Positions 15,868-25,368 of a DNA stretch of 34,303 bases are shown here, piece by piece. The position numbers and the translations under genes were made by a program. The DNA comes from Leptolyngbyaceae cyanobacterium MO_188.B28. GTDB taxonomy: Bacteria; Cyanobacteriota; Cyanobacteriia; Phormidesmidales; Phormidesmidaceae. The notes under the pieces were generated by a model that saw only the letters and a program-made list of their open reading frames with translations, searched no databases and was not told where the DNA came from. Location of the stretch: assembly GCA_030065175.1 (NCBI GenBank), contig JASJDH010000035.1, positions 1-34,303 on the forward strand, in the 5' to 3' direction. Position 1 is the stretch's first letter; every line of letters starts with the position of its first letter.

Positions 15868-16947
15868 CTAGTCTTCATGCCAGCTAGCGCGCCAAGCCGC
15901 TTCGGCTTCTGCACTGGCGCGCTCCCGCTGTTTTTTCTTATATGCCTGGGCCAATTTCTTCAGCTTTCCTAACATACTGCGGATTTTACTCCGCCATGCC
16001 GATACGGTAGAGTCCGCAAACTCTATCTCAGATAACCGCAGATTGATCGCAATCAGGTGAGTCATTGCAGTGGGTTCGACGGTTTCACTCTCCTCAGCGT
16101 CTTCATCTTCAGTATCCTCTTCACCCCCTATTTCCACAAATAGATTCAGCAAATTGGGCGGACCGGCTGGAGCCTCCGCGATCGTCTCAGACTCGCTAGC
16201 GGCAGCCAATAAAGATTCGGGTAAGGCCGGTAGAATATCTGCCTGCTGCAAAAAAGAGTTAGCCTTTTTAGATAGGGTTTGCAGAACTTCTCGGATTTTC
16301 TGCTCCAAAATCAAATGTTGTCTAGCGATCAGGCTAGGGGTTAAGGTCTCCTTGGGAAGAGGTATAGACTTGTCGCCATCTTTCGCCTCTTCTGCTTCTG
16401 CTTTCGCCTCTTCTGCTTTCGCCTCTTCTGGGCTGAGGTCAGACGAAAAGGCAGCCGATAAAGGCGCTTCAGCCGATATCCAGGCTAACGCCTCTAGCGC
16501 TGCTTCCGAAAATTTCTGAGGAGGCGTTGCTTCAGCCAAAATATCAGTCAGTTGCTCCGATTCATTGTCTTCTGAAGCATCTGGTTTACTCCCTCGATCA
16601 ATTCTTCTAGAAAGCAACATCTGAATACGAGCTTTGGTATCCGCCACATCCAAATTGTAATGGGCCGATTGCAATTGCTGCAGTTGAAGCTGGGTTTTCG
16701 CTTGAACGCCCAACTTACGCATGGCCTGCTGCAGCTTTTGACGATGGGCGAGGGATAATTTGAGAAAGCGTTCAGGATACGCTTGCGTACAAAGATGATA
16801 GCTGGCCAAGATGAGTTGCTGTTTGACTGCATTACCTAGAGCTTCTAGATAATGGGTATAGAGTTTTGTAAACTCCTCATCGCACTGTGTTGTGGCTTTA
16901 TCCAGTGCAGCCAACTCTCGTTCAATCTGCTCAATTGCTCCGGCCAT
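15868..16947 (-). CDS. Conserved cyanobacterial hypothetical protein with helical ends and acidic linkers
   Basis: From ATG at 16947 this is 359 aa; a TTG at 16977 would add ten residues. The N-terminal ~120 residues are helical and look well folded (FTKLYTHYLEALGNAVKQQL, ILASYHLCTQAYPERFLKLS). An Ala/Glu/Lys-rich stretch with repeated EEAKAEEAKAEAEEAKDG follows (~175-200), then a helical block (SLIARQHLILEQKIREVL), a very acidic segment (GGEEDTEDEDAEESE, ~280-295) and a basic C-terminus (AYKKKQRERASAEAEAAWRA). No enzyme motif or membrane segment is seen. I recall similar cyanobacterial hypotheticals, but no function. It is 15 bp upstream of recG on the same strand. Confidence 0.75.
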   Translation of the reverse strand: MAGAIEQIERELAALDKATTQCDEEFTKLYTHYLEALGNAVKQQLILASYHLCTQAYPERFLKLSLAHRQKLQQAMRKLGVQAKTQLQLQQLQSAHYNLDVADTKARIQMLLSRRIDRGSKPDASEDNESEQLTDILAEATPPQKFSEAALEALAWISAEAPLSAAFSSDLSPEEAKAEEAKAEAEEAKDGDKSIPLPKETLTPSLIARQHLILEQKIREVLQTLSKKANSFLQQADILPALPESLLAAASESETIAEAPAGPPNLLNLFVEIGGEEDTEDEDAEESETVEPTAMTHLIAINLRLSEIEFADSTVSAWRSKIRSMLGKLKKLAQAYKKKQRERASAEAEAAWRASWHED

Positions 16948-17137
16948 ACTCTTCTGCCGTCCTTGTTCGCTGAACAATTTAATTTGGGCGCCCAGGGGCT
17001 AACTCTATTCATTAGTCATCCCCATGCGTTTGCCATAACTTACCTTTTAGGGTTGTAGCGCCTTTTTCTCAGACCTGGAAACGAATGACGACTTGAAAAT
17101 TAATCAATCTCAAACATAAAACAAGTATCAAATATAT

Positions 17138-17176
17138 AAAGGGCAGGTTTTTGACTCGAGGTTAACCTGCCCCTTT
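17138..17176 (-). terminator. Probable terminator downstream of tsf
   Basis: On the minus strand AAAGGGGCAGGTT pairs with AACCTGCCCTTT (arms 17164-17176 and 17138-17149), 14-nt loop, followed by ATATATTTG. The T-tract is weak but position right after tsf fits. Confidence 0.65.
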
Positions 17177-17196
17177 AGCTCATAACCCAAGTGGGT

Positions 17197-17856
17197 TTAT
17201 TTTTTCCCTGTCTGAGCTGCAACTTCATCGGCGAAGTTTTCTTCTTCCTTCTCAATGCCTTCACCCAGGACAAATCGAGAAAATCGCCGGACTTGAATAT
17301 TTTCCCCAAGTTGGGCAATATTCTGCTTAATCAGCTCTTCGACAGTAATATTCTGGTCTTTAATGAACGGTTGATCGATCAGCGACAACTCCTTCAAGCG
17401 CTTTTCAATACGTCCTTGAACGATTTTCTCGCGGATATTATTAGGCTTTTTCGCCAAATCATCCCGTCCCATTTCAATGGACTTTTCCTGCTCAACAATT
17501 TCCGACGGGATATCGCCAGTTTTGACGTACTCCACATTCGGACAAGCCGCAATTTGCATCGCAACATCTTGGGCGAGCGCCTTAAACTCGTCCCGACGAG
17601 CGACAAAATCCGTCTCACAATTAATTTCCACCAGGACTCCAACCCGAGCTCCAACATGGATATAGCTATGGACTAGGCCCTCTGCCGCAACCCGTCCCTC
17701 TTTTTTGGAAGCGGAGGCGATTCCCTTCTTCCTCAACCACTCGGTTGCTTTGGTCAGGTCGCCGTCATTTTCTTTCAGCGCCTTCTTACAGTCCATCATG
17801 CCTGCGCCTGTTTTATCGCGCAGCTCTTTAACAAGTTTTGCTGATATGTCCGCCAT
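17197..17856 (-). CDS. tsf: Translation elongation factor Ts
   Basis: EF-Ts is the nucleotide exchange factor that reloads EF-Tu with GTP. The 219-aa protein is the short cyanobacterial form. The N-terminal UBA-like domain and core start are [19 protein letters not shown] with NGDL-like [16 protein letters not shown]; the EF-Tu-contacting motif [13 protein letters not shown] is intact (~75-87). It lies 70 bp downstream of rpsB on the same strand, the usual rpsB-tsf pair. Confidence 0.97.
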   Translation of the reverse strand: MADISAKLVKELRDKTGAGMMDCKKALKENDGDLTKATEWLRKKGIASASKKEGRVAAEGLVHSYIHVGARVGVLVEINCETDFVARRDEFKALAQDVAMQIAACPNVEYVKTGDIPSEIVEQEKSIEMGRDDLAKKPNNIREKIVQGRIEKRLKELSLIDQPFIKDQNITVEELIKQNIAQLGENIQVRRFSRFVLGEGIEKEEENFADEVAAQTGKK

Positions 17857-17926
17857 AGTGCCCTAGGTCCTAAATCTCAAACACAGAATTGATTACACTC
17901 TCTACTAATTTCGTTGAATGTCGGCA

Positions 17927-18817
17927 CTATTCGCCATTTCCATTTTCATCTGTTTCTTCAACAGCAGCTTCTTCAACTGCTGTTTCTTCAACTGCAGCCG
18001 ATTCTTCCCCTTCATTGGCCGCAGCAGCCGCTAAATCACTTTCGGTATACTCCGCTGAAGCGACGTCACTTTCATCGTAATCGAATTCATCCTCTGCGCC
18101 ATCGTAATCTTCGTACAGATCCTCATCCTCCAGTTTGCCATGGGATCCTTCATAGATAGCGTCGGCCAGCTTACCCAGAATCAATTTAACTGAGCGAATG
18201 GCGTCATCATTGGCTGGAATTGGAATATCGACCACATCGGGATCACAATTTGTATCCAGCAAAGAAATAATGGGAATCCCCAACTTCTGGCACTCCTGCA
18301 CCGCGTTGTACTCTCGCCGGGTATCCACGATAATCACCGCGTCTGGAATACGACGCATCAATTTAATGCCGCCTAAGTACTTCTGCAGTTTTTCCAGTTC
18401 CCGACGCAACATAGCGCCTTCTTTCTTAGGACGGAGAGCTAGCGCCCCAGTATCTTGCATGCGCTCCAACTCTTTCAACCGTTCGACCCGGGTTTTAATC
18501 GTCGCCCAATTGGTTAGCATTCCCCCCAACCAACGCTGGTTGACAAAATAGGAGCCACAGCGAGCGGCTTCTTGGGCGACAATCCCAGCCGCCTGACGCT
18601 TGGTGCCGACAAAGAGAAATTTTTGTCCCTTTTCTGCAGAGGTGCGGATGAAGGCGTAAGCTTCCTCCATGAGCTTGGCCGTTTGGACAAGATCGATAAT
18701 GTGGACCCCGTTACGGGAGGTGAAAATGTAAGGATCCATTTTCGGGTTCCACCGACGAGTCTGATGCCCAAAGTGAACCCCAGACTCAAGCAATTGAGCC
18801 AAACTGACAACTGGCAT
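17927..18817 (-). CDS. rpsB: 30S ribosomal protein S2 with long acidic C-terminal tail
   Basis: S2 is a small-subunit ribosomal protein needed to recruit S1. The ATG at 18817 gives the canonical [20 protein letters not shown]; a TTG at 18826 would add three residues and is not typical. The protein is 296 aa, longer than the usual ~240-265. Core motifs: [48 protein letters not shown], and [11 protein letters not shown]. The last ~65 residues are an acidic tail rich in Glu/Asp/Ala with an imperfect repeat of [10 protein letters not shown] units. The leader (18818-18960) contains an AAGGAG and a hairpin (GTTAGCAGAC...GTCTGCCTAAC on the minus strand) that could serve autoregulation. Confidence 0.96.
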   Translation of the reverse strand: MPVVSLAQLLESGVHFGHQTRRWNPKMDPYIFTSRNGVHIIDLVQTAKLMEEAYAFIRTSAEKGQKFLFVGTKRQAAGIVAQEAARCGSYFVNQRWLGGMLTNWATIKTRVERLKELERMQDTGALALRPKKEGAMLRRELEKLQKYLGGIKLMRRIPDAVIIVDTRREYNAVQECQKLGIPIISLLDTNCDPDVVDIPIPANDDAIRSVKLILGKLADAIYEGSHGKLEDEDLYEDYDGAEDEFDYDESDVASAEYTESDLAAAAANEGEESAAVEETAVEEAAVEETDENGNGE

Positions 18818-19182
18818 ATCTTCCAAATACTCCTTTTTCGGGTTAAGCCTCCATCCAGGCGTATTTCAAGGGGCAGGTAGCGCTTATCAATCGACAATAA
18901 AGTTAGGCAGACTTGTCTGCTAACCACTTTCGATCGACTGCTAGGAGCCCGAAACACCCGAAACCCTGGATGTGCGGATTTTAAACAACTTTACTAGCTT
19001 ACCACAGCTCAGCGGCTAGCTTTCAAGCAATTTATGGGAATTGCAAGGGGGGTTCAAGCAGGGATAGAGTTTCAGTAGAAGACGGTAGTAAGGAGATGGG
19101 GAGATGGGGGATGCGTCATCGGAAGGTGATGTTGCTGCGTCTTTTTTTCTAGCGTGGAGCCTATCAGCTGGAGGCCAGCAGT

Positions 19183-19671
19183 ATGGACTATTCAACTGTT
19201 CTCGCAGAAGTCAATAAGGCATCGTTATTTGATTTGTACCGACTGATGGCGGCGGTTAATCAGCAACTCGACAATCCTGAACGGATAGAAGCGGTTAAAC
19301 GTCGGCTTAAACCGGGCCAGGAGATTACCTATTTTGACGCGCAAGAGAATCGGTTGATTACGGCGACGGTTATTAGCTTGCATCGCACCCGCCTCTTGGT
19401 TCAAAACAAGCATGATGGCGAACGCTGGAATATTCGGTTCTGCGCGGTGAATCTGGATCAGGCGGAAACGGATATTCAGGCGATATCAGGGAAGCAAACG
19501 TTTGATCGCAGTGAATTTAAGGTGGGCGATCGCGTTGGTTTCTACGATCGCCAAAATCAAGAACGCTATGGAAAGATTATTCGACTGAATCAAAAAACCG
19601 TCACCCTAGATTGTCAGGGTTCAAAATGGCGAGTTTCTTATAGCTTTTTGTTTAAAATCATCGACGCTTAA
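19183..19671 (+). CDS. Hypothetical protein with two SH3/KOW-like repeats
   Basis: This 162-aa soluble protein has an N-terminal helical segment (~1-42, SLFDLYRLMAAVNQQL) and two related beta-rich repeats: LKPGQEITYFDAQENRLITA with RWNIRFCAVNL (~43-92) and FKVGDRVGFYDRQNQERYGK with KWRVSYSFLFKI (~112-160). Each has the pattern of an SH3-like or KOW barrel (xKxGDxVxFYDxQxxxxxGxVxxLxxxxVxL). Such folds often bind RNA or protein, so a role with ribosome or nucleic acid is plausible but not shown. The gene is alone on the + strand between rpsB and the signal peptidase gene. Confidence 0.75.
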   Translation: MDYSTVLAEVNKASLFDLYRLMAAVNQQLDNPERIEAVKRRLKPGQEITYFDAQENRLITATVISLHRTRLLVQNKHDGERWNIRFCAVNLDQAETDIQAISGKQTFDRSEFKVGDRVGFYDRQNQERYGKIIRLNQKTVTLDCQGSKWRVSYSFLFKIIDA

Positions 19672-19736
19672 CCGACAGGTCTTACAGAAAGACACAACAT
19701 CGACCAAAGTCAAACTTAGGCTAGGCGGGACTTTCC

Positions 19737-20792
19737 TTACCTAATTATGCCTGCCCGATCAGGCGGCCAAAATATTTTGCTGGCCTTGCCAAAAATGTTC
19801 TGTTCCGGCAGGAATCCCCAGGAATGACTATCGTAACTACTGTTGCGATTATCTCCCAATACAAAATAAGCTTTCTGAGGAACCACCTCGGGTCCCCACT
19901 GATAATCTGGCGGGGCTTTGATATAAGGCTCTTCAAGGGCTTGATCCCCAACGAGCACCTGACCTCCAATAATTTCGATACGCTCCCCGGGTAAACCAAT
20001 CACTCGTTTAATAAAAGCATCACGCCGTGAAGATGCTGGAAACAACTGATCTGGCGGCCAAAATACAACAATATCGCCTCGTTTCGGTGAATCGAACCGA
20101 TAGCTGATTTTTTCGATAATGAGACGGTCATTAATTTGTAGAGTCGGCTCCATTGCCCCTGAGGGGATGTAACGAGCTTCTGCGACGCCAGCCCTAATAC
20201 CGATTGCGCTAGCAAAGCTCAAGAGCTGAAATAGCAATAGCAGCAGACAAACTCTGATAATCAAACGTTCAAATTTAGGCCGTCCTGTCGGTGAAGTCTG
20301 GTACGAGTGATAGATGCAATAAAGTGATAACGCTATCACCAAGATCTGAATTAAAGGGATCGCCCCTGTCAATCCCAATAAGACTATGAACAGGCTGAAA
20401 AATAAACCTGCCCACACCCACTGCTTTTGATACAAATGCCCCAAACCCGGCAAAATATCAGAGAGAAAGACCGCCAGCCAAGGATCTTTGTCACTTTTTC
20501 TCAGTCTCTCAAACTCATTGCTGTTACTCTGTCGGACGCATCGATGCGCATCGAAAAGGTTCAAAACAGATAAGATAAGGTATCCGATAAAGAGCTGAAA
20601 CCCCAGATTTATGCTGCCTGTAGGACTCAAAATAATCCAGCCTAATAGGACTGTCAGCACAACTGTGGCGATAATCCAAACCACTCCTCTTAAGCGTTGT
20701 CCTGCATATATTTGACCAATTCCTGGGAAAAGGGTCGATAGGATAACTGCTAGCCAGGGTTCTTTATCCCTAGTAGATGTATGACTGGTCAT
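19737..20792 (-). CDS. Signal peptidase I family protein with extra membrane domain; nucleophile Ser replaced by Ala
   Basis: From ATG at 20792 the protein is 351 aa; a GTG at 20882 would add 30 unconvincing residues. The N-terminal ~165 residues are two copies of a membrane module, KEPWLAVILSTLFPGIGQIY and KDPWLAVFLSDILPGLGHLY, each followed by hydrophobic segments. The C-terminal ~180 residues are S26 signal peptidase I: box B YIPSGAMEPTLQINDRLI, box D RDAFIKRVIGLPGE, box E VLGDNRNSSYDSHSWGF. In LepB the nucleophile is the Ser just before Met (SxSM). Here the codon is GCA (Ala213, codon 20154-20156), while the general-base Lys262 is kept. Either the enzyme is inactive, works otherwise, or serves another role. 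The chemosensory kinase gene lies 133 bp upstream on the same strand. Confidence 0.85.
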   Translation of the reverse strand: MTSHTSTRDKEPWLAVILSTLFPGIGQIYAGQRLRGVVWIIATVVLTVLLGWIILSPTGSINLGFQLFIGYLILSVLNLFDAHRCVRQSNSNEFERLRKSDKDPWLAVFLSDILPGLGHLYQKQWVWAGLFFSLFIVLLGLTGAIPLIQILVIALSLYCIYHSYQTSPTGRPKFERLIIRVCLLLLLFQLLSFASAIGIRAGVAEARYIPSGAMEPTLQINDRLIIEKISYRFDSPKRGDIVVFWPPDQLFPASSRRDAFIKRVIGLPGERIEIIGGQVLVGDQALEEPYIKAPPDYQWGPEVVPQKAYFVLGDNRNSSYDSHSWGFLPEQNIFGKASKIFWPPDRAGIIR

Positions 20793-20925
20793 CGCCCAAC
20801 AAACGACAGGAGCTAAATTGAATTCCCCTAATATAACCCTTGAAGCCAGCCCAATCTCGAACTTCTTCAAACACTCATCCACCTATCCAGCCTTTATTAG
20901 CAGAAACCTTGTCTAATTGAGCTGA

Positions 20926-23900
20926 CTACAGATTCTCTGGTGTTAAACTCTGATGTTGCCTTACGATCCGATTCAGGGCGGCTAAAAATTCTTGTTTTGC
21001 GTAGGGTTTAGTAAAATAGGCCGCCGCTTCTAATTTCATAGCCATTTGTCGATATTCTTGGCTGTCCCAATTACTGAGCATGACCACGGGCACTTTCGTT
21101 AAGGCGGGATTTTGGCGATAACAGCTAAGAAACTCAAACCCATCCAGATTAGGCATTTCAACATCACAAATCACCAACTTCAGATTGGGATGGTGTTTCA
21201 GTTGTTCAATCGCCTCCTGTCCATCCTGAGCTTGAAGTACTTGATAGCCTGCTTCTTCTAAAGTAACCGTTAGAATTTGTCGGATCGTGGGGGAATCGTC
21301 AACCACCAAAACAATCCCTTTGCTAACCCGCACCTGAGGGGCGGTTACAGAGGGCGTTGCAGGATCCAGCAAAGGGGAATTGGCGAGAGGAAGAGGGGCT
21401 AAATCAGGCGAGGGAGCCATCGAGGAGACAGGTGGACTCAGACTGCTGAGCTCTTGATTGAGCAGCGCGATCGCATCAATAACCGGAACCCGCTCTCCAT
21501 TGTCCAACCGGGTATGACCGTAGAGATATCGCGGGGACGAGATCGCGGCGTCTGGCGGTTGCACTCTGAGTTCTGATTCAACCATTAGACGCGTAATGGG
21601 GGACTCTAAGGCGACTATTTGCAGCTCTTGACGAATGATCAGAGTGGGCGTCGGTTTATACTTGGCGGCCGGTGTCGGCGAGGTCAACGTAAGGAGGGCT
21701 CCGTCTCGCCCTGCGGACAGTGCGTAGAGTCGGAGGAGGTGTTCCCGCCATTGCAAGAATCGTTTATTCTGGGACTGAATAATCTGATCTGTTTTAGGCG
21801 TCAAATGCTCTTCGATATAGCGATAGGGTAAGACATACACCCTAGAATCGGATAACCAAATGAACAATTGCGCTGTTTTGAGAGATATTTCAGGCAAAGG
21901 GTCCAAGTTAGAGGGCGCTAGGTCCATCGGGAGCCCCTCTGCAGTCTGGCGATTGGTCTCTGGCGCAGCGGGAAAATCTCCCTCTCCCCAAATCTCTTCT
22001 AAAGAAGGGGTTGTCAGGGTTTCCCCAGGGGGAATGTCTGGAGCCATGAGGTGAGTGGGTTCGGGCAAAGACTCAATGATGGTCGGTGCGGGAGCATTAA
22101 ACTGGGTTGCCGTCAGCGTCAGGGGAATTTGGAGGATGAAAGTGGTTCCCTGCTGAGGCGCTGAGCGCACTGTAATTGAGCCCTGCAAAGCTTTTAATTG
22201 AGACCTCACCACATCTAATCCAATACCGCGTCCAGAGAGTTCATTCACTTTAGAAGCGGTGGAAAATCCGGGTTCAAACAGCAGATCCAAAAGCTGCGAC
22301 TCAGAACGCCGACGAGCTTCTGCGGAGGGTAGCAAGCGTCTTTGTATGGCCCGCTCGCGGATCTGCTCGAACGCCAATCCTTGGCCATCGTCTTTGACCT
22401 CAATCACAATCTGTTTGCCCTGCTGATAGGCGAACAGATGTATTTGTCCTGTCTCCGGTTTTCCCCGCTGACGTCGGATCATGGGCAATTCAATCCCATG
22501 GTCAAAGGCGTTGCGAACTAAGTGTATCAGCGGATCGTATAGCTTTTCAGCGATCGCTTTATCCACCAATATCTCAGCGCCAGTGACAGTGAGCTGAGCT
22601 GGCTTGTTATACGTCGTCGTTAACCGTTGCAACACCTGCTGTAAGCGACTGAAGACACTTTCCAGCGAGGCCATACGAGCGTCTGTTAGATCCCCTTGCA
22701 GGGTGGTGACCAGTTGCTGCTGGTTTTTTAGGGTTTGACTCCACTGTTGATGAACTAAGGCCGCCTGTCCAGTGGTTTCATCCAGATGGGCAATTTCTTC
22801 TAAAGCCGTCTTCAGTAAGGCGCTCAGTTCATGGTTAGCGTTTGCCGCAGAGTCATCGACTGGGGATGCCGTGGCAGCTGTCTGATCTCCCTTAGATTGA
22901 GCCCAAATTTTATTCAGAGTTTGTTGATGTTGTTGAAATTTCTGTCTCAACTTCTGCAGGGTGTCCTGGAGTTGGTCTTTGGCGGAGTCTTGACGATTTT
23001 GGTGGGATAACAAGTCTCCCGTTAAGTCCGTTAAGCGTTCTAGTCGTTCAACATCCACCCGAATAGTTTGGGACGACGAAATCGATGAAGGATGCCTGTC
23101 AGACCGCTCATTTTGCTCGGGGTGTTGCTGCGGCTGCGCCCCGTCCTCCACAGCTGAGGGCTTAGGAGCATCGATTGGCTGATAGTGGATGCCAGCGAGT
23201 TGCTGTAGGGTGGTGGAGGGCGCTCCGCCCCGGATGCGATCGCCTTCCATGACGGAGGCTTGCCCCTGTCTCAGATCCGCCAGGGTAATCTGAGCAATGG
23301 TCATGGCTTGATCAGGATGGGCGTCTAGGGCTGCGATCGCAGTTTGAGCAATTTCCCCAAATCCCTTCAAATCTAACGCTTCCGCCAAACCTAGGAAAAC
23401 ATCGGATTGCTCGCGTAAAACCATAGCAATCGGTCTTACCGTCGGCTGCTTCAAGGCCGATTCTAAAGCAGCTAACCCTTCTCCGACAACAGTTGAAAAA
23501 ATAGAATGGGTGATATCTATACCCAACTCCACAGAGGTCGGCAATTGCGATGTCTGGGTTGCAAAAGAGCCCAATTTAGCTTGCAATTGGGCGAAAATCG
23601 CCGTCGCCTGATCAGACACCTGCCCCTGATCAAGGGGGGTATGATTCAATTCTGCCGTTAACAACAAACGTAAGCATTCATAGCACCGAAATAGTAAGGC
23701 TTCCAAGGCCGAATCAATGACTCGAGCGGGGTTATGAAGCGTATTGAACACGTCCTCCAAATCATGGGCCAGCTGGTGAATAGTCTGCAGATCAACACTG
23801 GCCGCCATTGCCTTCAAGGTATGGGTCGCCCGCATCAGGTTATAGACTTTATTAAGGCTGCGGTCTTCCTTTAGAGTCAGCAGATCTTGTTCAATCGTTT

Positions 23901-23970
23901 GCAACAACTCCGGAGCTTCCGCCAGGAAACAGGCATAAGCCTGGCCACGGGGTTGGGGGACGTTACTCAT
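20926..23970 (-). CDS. CheA-type hybrid histidine kinase (Hpt - HATPase - CheW - REC), PixL/PilL-like
   Basis: This 1014-aa cytoplasmic protein is the output kinase of the chemosensory cluster. Order: Hpt domain ~8-115 with phospho-acceptor His50 in ATHTLKAM; a second Hpt-like helical region ~130-225 without the HxLK motif; Gln/Pro-rich linker; dimerisation helices from VERLERLTDLTGDLLSHQNR (~305); HATPase with N-box LVRNAFDHG (Asn487), DDGQGL, LFEPGFST and GRGIGLDVV (~585); CheW-like domain (FIWLSDSRVYVLPY, ~720-860); receiver ~885-1005 with DDS, phospho-acceptor Asp936 in CDVEMP and the KPY lysine. This is the CheA-CheY fusion of cyanobacterial Pix/Tax systems for phototaxis and type IV pili. 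It begins 3 bp after the Hpt-CheW gene, so the two are translationally linked. Confidence 0.93.
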   Translation of the reverse strand: MSNVPQPRGQAYACFLAEAPELLQTIEQDLLTLKEDRSLNKVYNLMRATHTLKAMAASVDLQTIHQLAHDLEDVFNTLHNPARVIDSALEALLFRCYECLRLLLTAELNHTPLDQGQVSDQATAIFAQLQAKLGSFATQTSQLPTSVELGIDITHSIFSTVVGEGLAALESALKQPTVRPIAMVLREQSDVFLGLAEALDLKGFGEIAQTAIAALDAHPDQAMTIAQITLADLRQGQASVMEGDRIRGGAPSTTLQQLAGIHYQPIDAPKPSAVEDGAQPQQHPEQNERSDRHPSSISSSQTIRVDVERLERLTDLTGDLLSHQNRQDSAKDQLQDTLQKLRQKFQQHQQTLNKIWAQSKGDQTAATASPVDDSAANANHELSALLKTALEEIAHLDETTGQAALVHQQWSQTLKNQQQLVTTLQGDLTDARMASLESVFSRLQQVLQRLTTTYNKPAQLTVTGAEILVDKAIAEKLYDPLIHLVRNAFDHGIELPMIRRQRGKPETGQIHLFAYQQGKQIVIEVKDDGQGLAFEQIRERAIQRRLLPSAEARRRSESQLLDLLFEPGFSTASKVNELSGRGIGLDVVRSQLKALQGSITVRSAPQQGTTFILQIPLTLTATQFNAPAPTIIESLPEPTHLMAPDIPPGETLTTPSLEEIWGEGDFPAAPETNRQTAEGLPMDLAPSNLDPLPEISLKTAQLFIWLSDSRVYVLPYRYIEEHLTPKTDQIIQSQNKRFLQWREHLLRLYALSAGRDGALLTLTSPTPAAKYKPTPTLIIRQELQIVALESPITRLMVESELRVQPPDAAISSPRYLYGHTRLDNGERVPVIDAIALLNQELSSLSPPVSSMAPSPDLAPLPLANSPLLDPATPSVTAPQVRVSKGIVLVVDDSPTIRQILTVTLEEAGYQVLQAQDGQEAIEQLKHHPNLKLVICDVEMPNLDGFEFLSCYRQNPALTKVPVVMLSNWDSQEYRQMAMKLEAAAYFTKPYAKQEFLAALNRIVRQHQSLTPENL

Positions 23971-23973
23971 AGC

Positions 23974-25368
23974 TTAGTTCTGCTCGAATATGCGGGGTGC
24001 TAATCGCCCACCCAGCTTGGTGTTTGGTGAGTTAAGCAAAGAGTCATCAAAGGAAGCGGTGTTAGGGGGAAGGCTGATCACTTGATCCAGCAGTATTGTG
24101 AGATCAATGACCGAACATAAGTCATCTTTGCCTTGACGGGTATAACCACTCAAATACTCCGGAGATGCACTTGTGCGATTTTGAGCCTGAATTACCAGTT
24201 CAGAATCCGTGATCAGACGACTGATAATAGACTCTAGAGCAATAAGCCGCCGCCCATGACGAACTACCAAAATGAGTATTGCACCGTGTTCCATTTTACC
24301 AGACGGAACTGTGGCCGCCAGCTTGGGCTGGAGTAAGCCGGACAAGCCATAGAGCGGGAGCATCTGATCTCGCCAATGGACAAAACGCTGATTCCGAGAT
24401 TGGATGATTTGGTCAGCTTTTGGCGTCAAATTTTCTTCAATCCTGGTATACGGCAAGAAAAAAACAATAGAGCCCGCCATCCAGATAAAAAATTGAGTGG
24501 TCTTAAGGCTTCGCTCTGCAACCGAATTTCCAGACAATTGACTGGCTGCATTCGCCAGCGAATCTTGAGGATTGAAAGGTAGTTCAACGATTCCCTGATC
24601 GGACAATTGAGCATGTTTGACCGCAATTCCTTTAGCATGCTCCTTGAAGATATTGGTTTGAGCAGCGCGGAATCCTGCTAGAGCGATTTTTCCGATCGTC
24701 CGGGCGGAAAAAGGATCGGTCTTTAAACCCGCCAGCATTGTTTGGCCAATGGCAATCACCTCAACCAGGCCCCATCGCTCGCCTAGTCTGATTAGGGCGT
24801 TTGCCTGCACACCTAACTCTGCAGGTAATTGATTAATTTGAAAATGAGACAAAACTGCTTCTATACTCTCCAACCGCTGTAAGACTTCCGAAGCAACCGT
24901 TAATTCAGAACCATTTGCAGAAGGTTCAATTAGCGCAGGTCGGTTGCCGCCGCCAGGCAATGACGGATCCAGTTTGACCTCCATCTGGATGAAGATAGGC
25001 AGCACATCGGCAAGGATACCGGATCCGTCATAATGACCCATTCCGATTTGAGCAGACAGCGATTGTTGGAGACAGACAATGGCTTCCAAGAGGAGATTAA
25101 CGAGTTCCGCGTCAATCACAGCCGATTGCTGACGCAGAGATTGGAATATATCCTTAAAACGGCGCGCTAATGTTTCAATATCGGGCAAATTCAGATATCC
25201 AGATCCTCCCTTCAGATCGTGGGCGGCCCGAATCAGCATGTCGATTGTGGCGGAACTGGGATAGTCAGAAAGTCCAAGAACTTCTTCCTGCATATTTTCT
25301 AAGAGATCTAGCGCCTCTTGAAAGAAAATTCGTCGCGCTTCTGCCTGAGTATCTCCTTCAACAGCCAT
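23974..25368 (-). CDS. Hpt-CheW protein lacking kinase core (CheA paralogue)
   Basis: This 464-aa protein has the ends of a CheA without the middle. The N-terminal Hpt domain (~5-115) has His50 in AAHDLKGGSGYL, a good HxxKG motif. A second helical Hpt-like region covers ~160-255. The C-terminal part (~285-440) is CheW-like (FFIWMAGSIVFFLPYTRIEE, ENLTPKADQIIQSRNQRF) and clearly homologous to that in the next gene. No dimerisation helices, HATPase or REC domain is present, so it cannot phosphorylate itself. I infer that it is phosphorylated by the downstream CheA hybrid, or couples receptor to kinase through its CheW domain. The split resembles PilL-N/PilL-C arrangements in cyanobacteria. Genes are 3 bp apart. 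Confidence 0.85.
   Translation of the reverse strand: MAVEGDTQAEARRIFFQEALDLLENMQEEVLGLSDYPSSATIDMLIRAAHDLKGGSGYLNLPDIETLARRFKDIFQSLRQQSAVIDAELVNLLLEAIVCLQQSLSAQIGMGHYDGSGILADVLPIFIQMEVKLDPSLPGGGNRPALIEPSANGSELTVASEVLQRLESIEAVLSHFQINQLPAELGVQANALIRLGERWGLVEVIAIGQTMLAGLKTDPFSARTIGKIALAGFRAAQTNIFKEHAKGIAVKHAQLSDQGIVELPFNPQDSLANAASQLSGNSVAERSLKTTQFFIWMAGSIVFFLPYTRIEENLTPKADQIIQSRNQRFVHWRDQMLPLYGLSGLLQPKLAATVPSGKMEHGAILILVVRHGRRLIALESIISRLITDSELVIQAQNRTSASPEYLSGYTRQGKDDLCSVIDLTILLDQVISLPPNTASFDDSLLNSPNTKLGGRLAPRIFEQN

Noticed and set aside
19080-19155. T-run after GATGCGTC/GCTGCGTC considered as a terminator.
   Set aside because: The two GCGTC segments are direct, not inverted, repeats, so no stable stem precedes the T-run.
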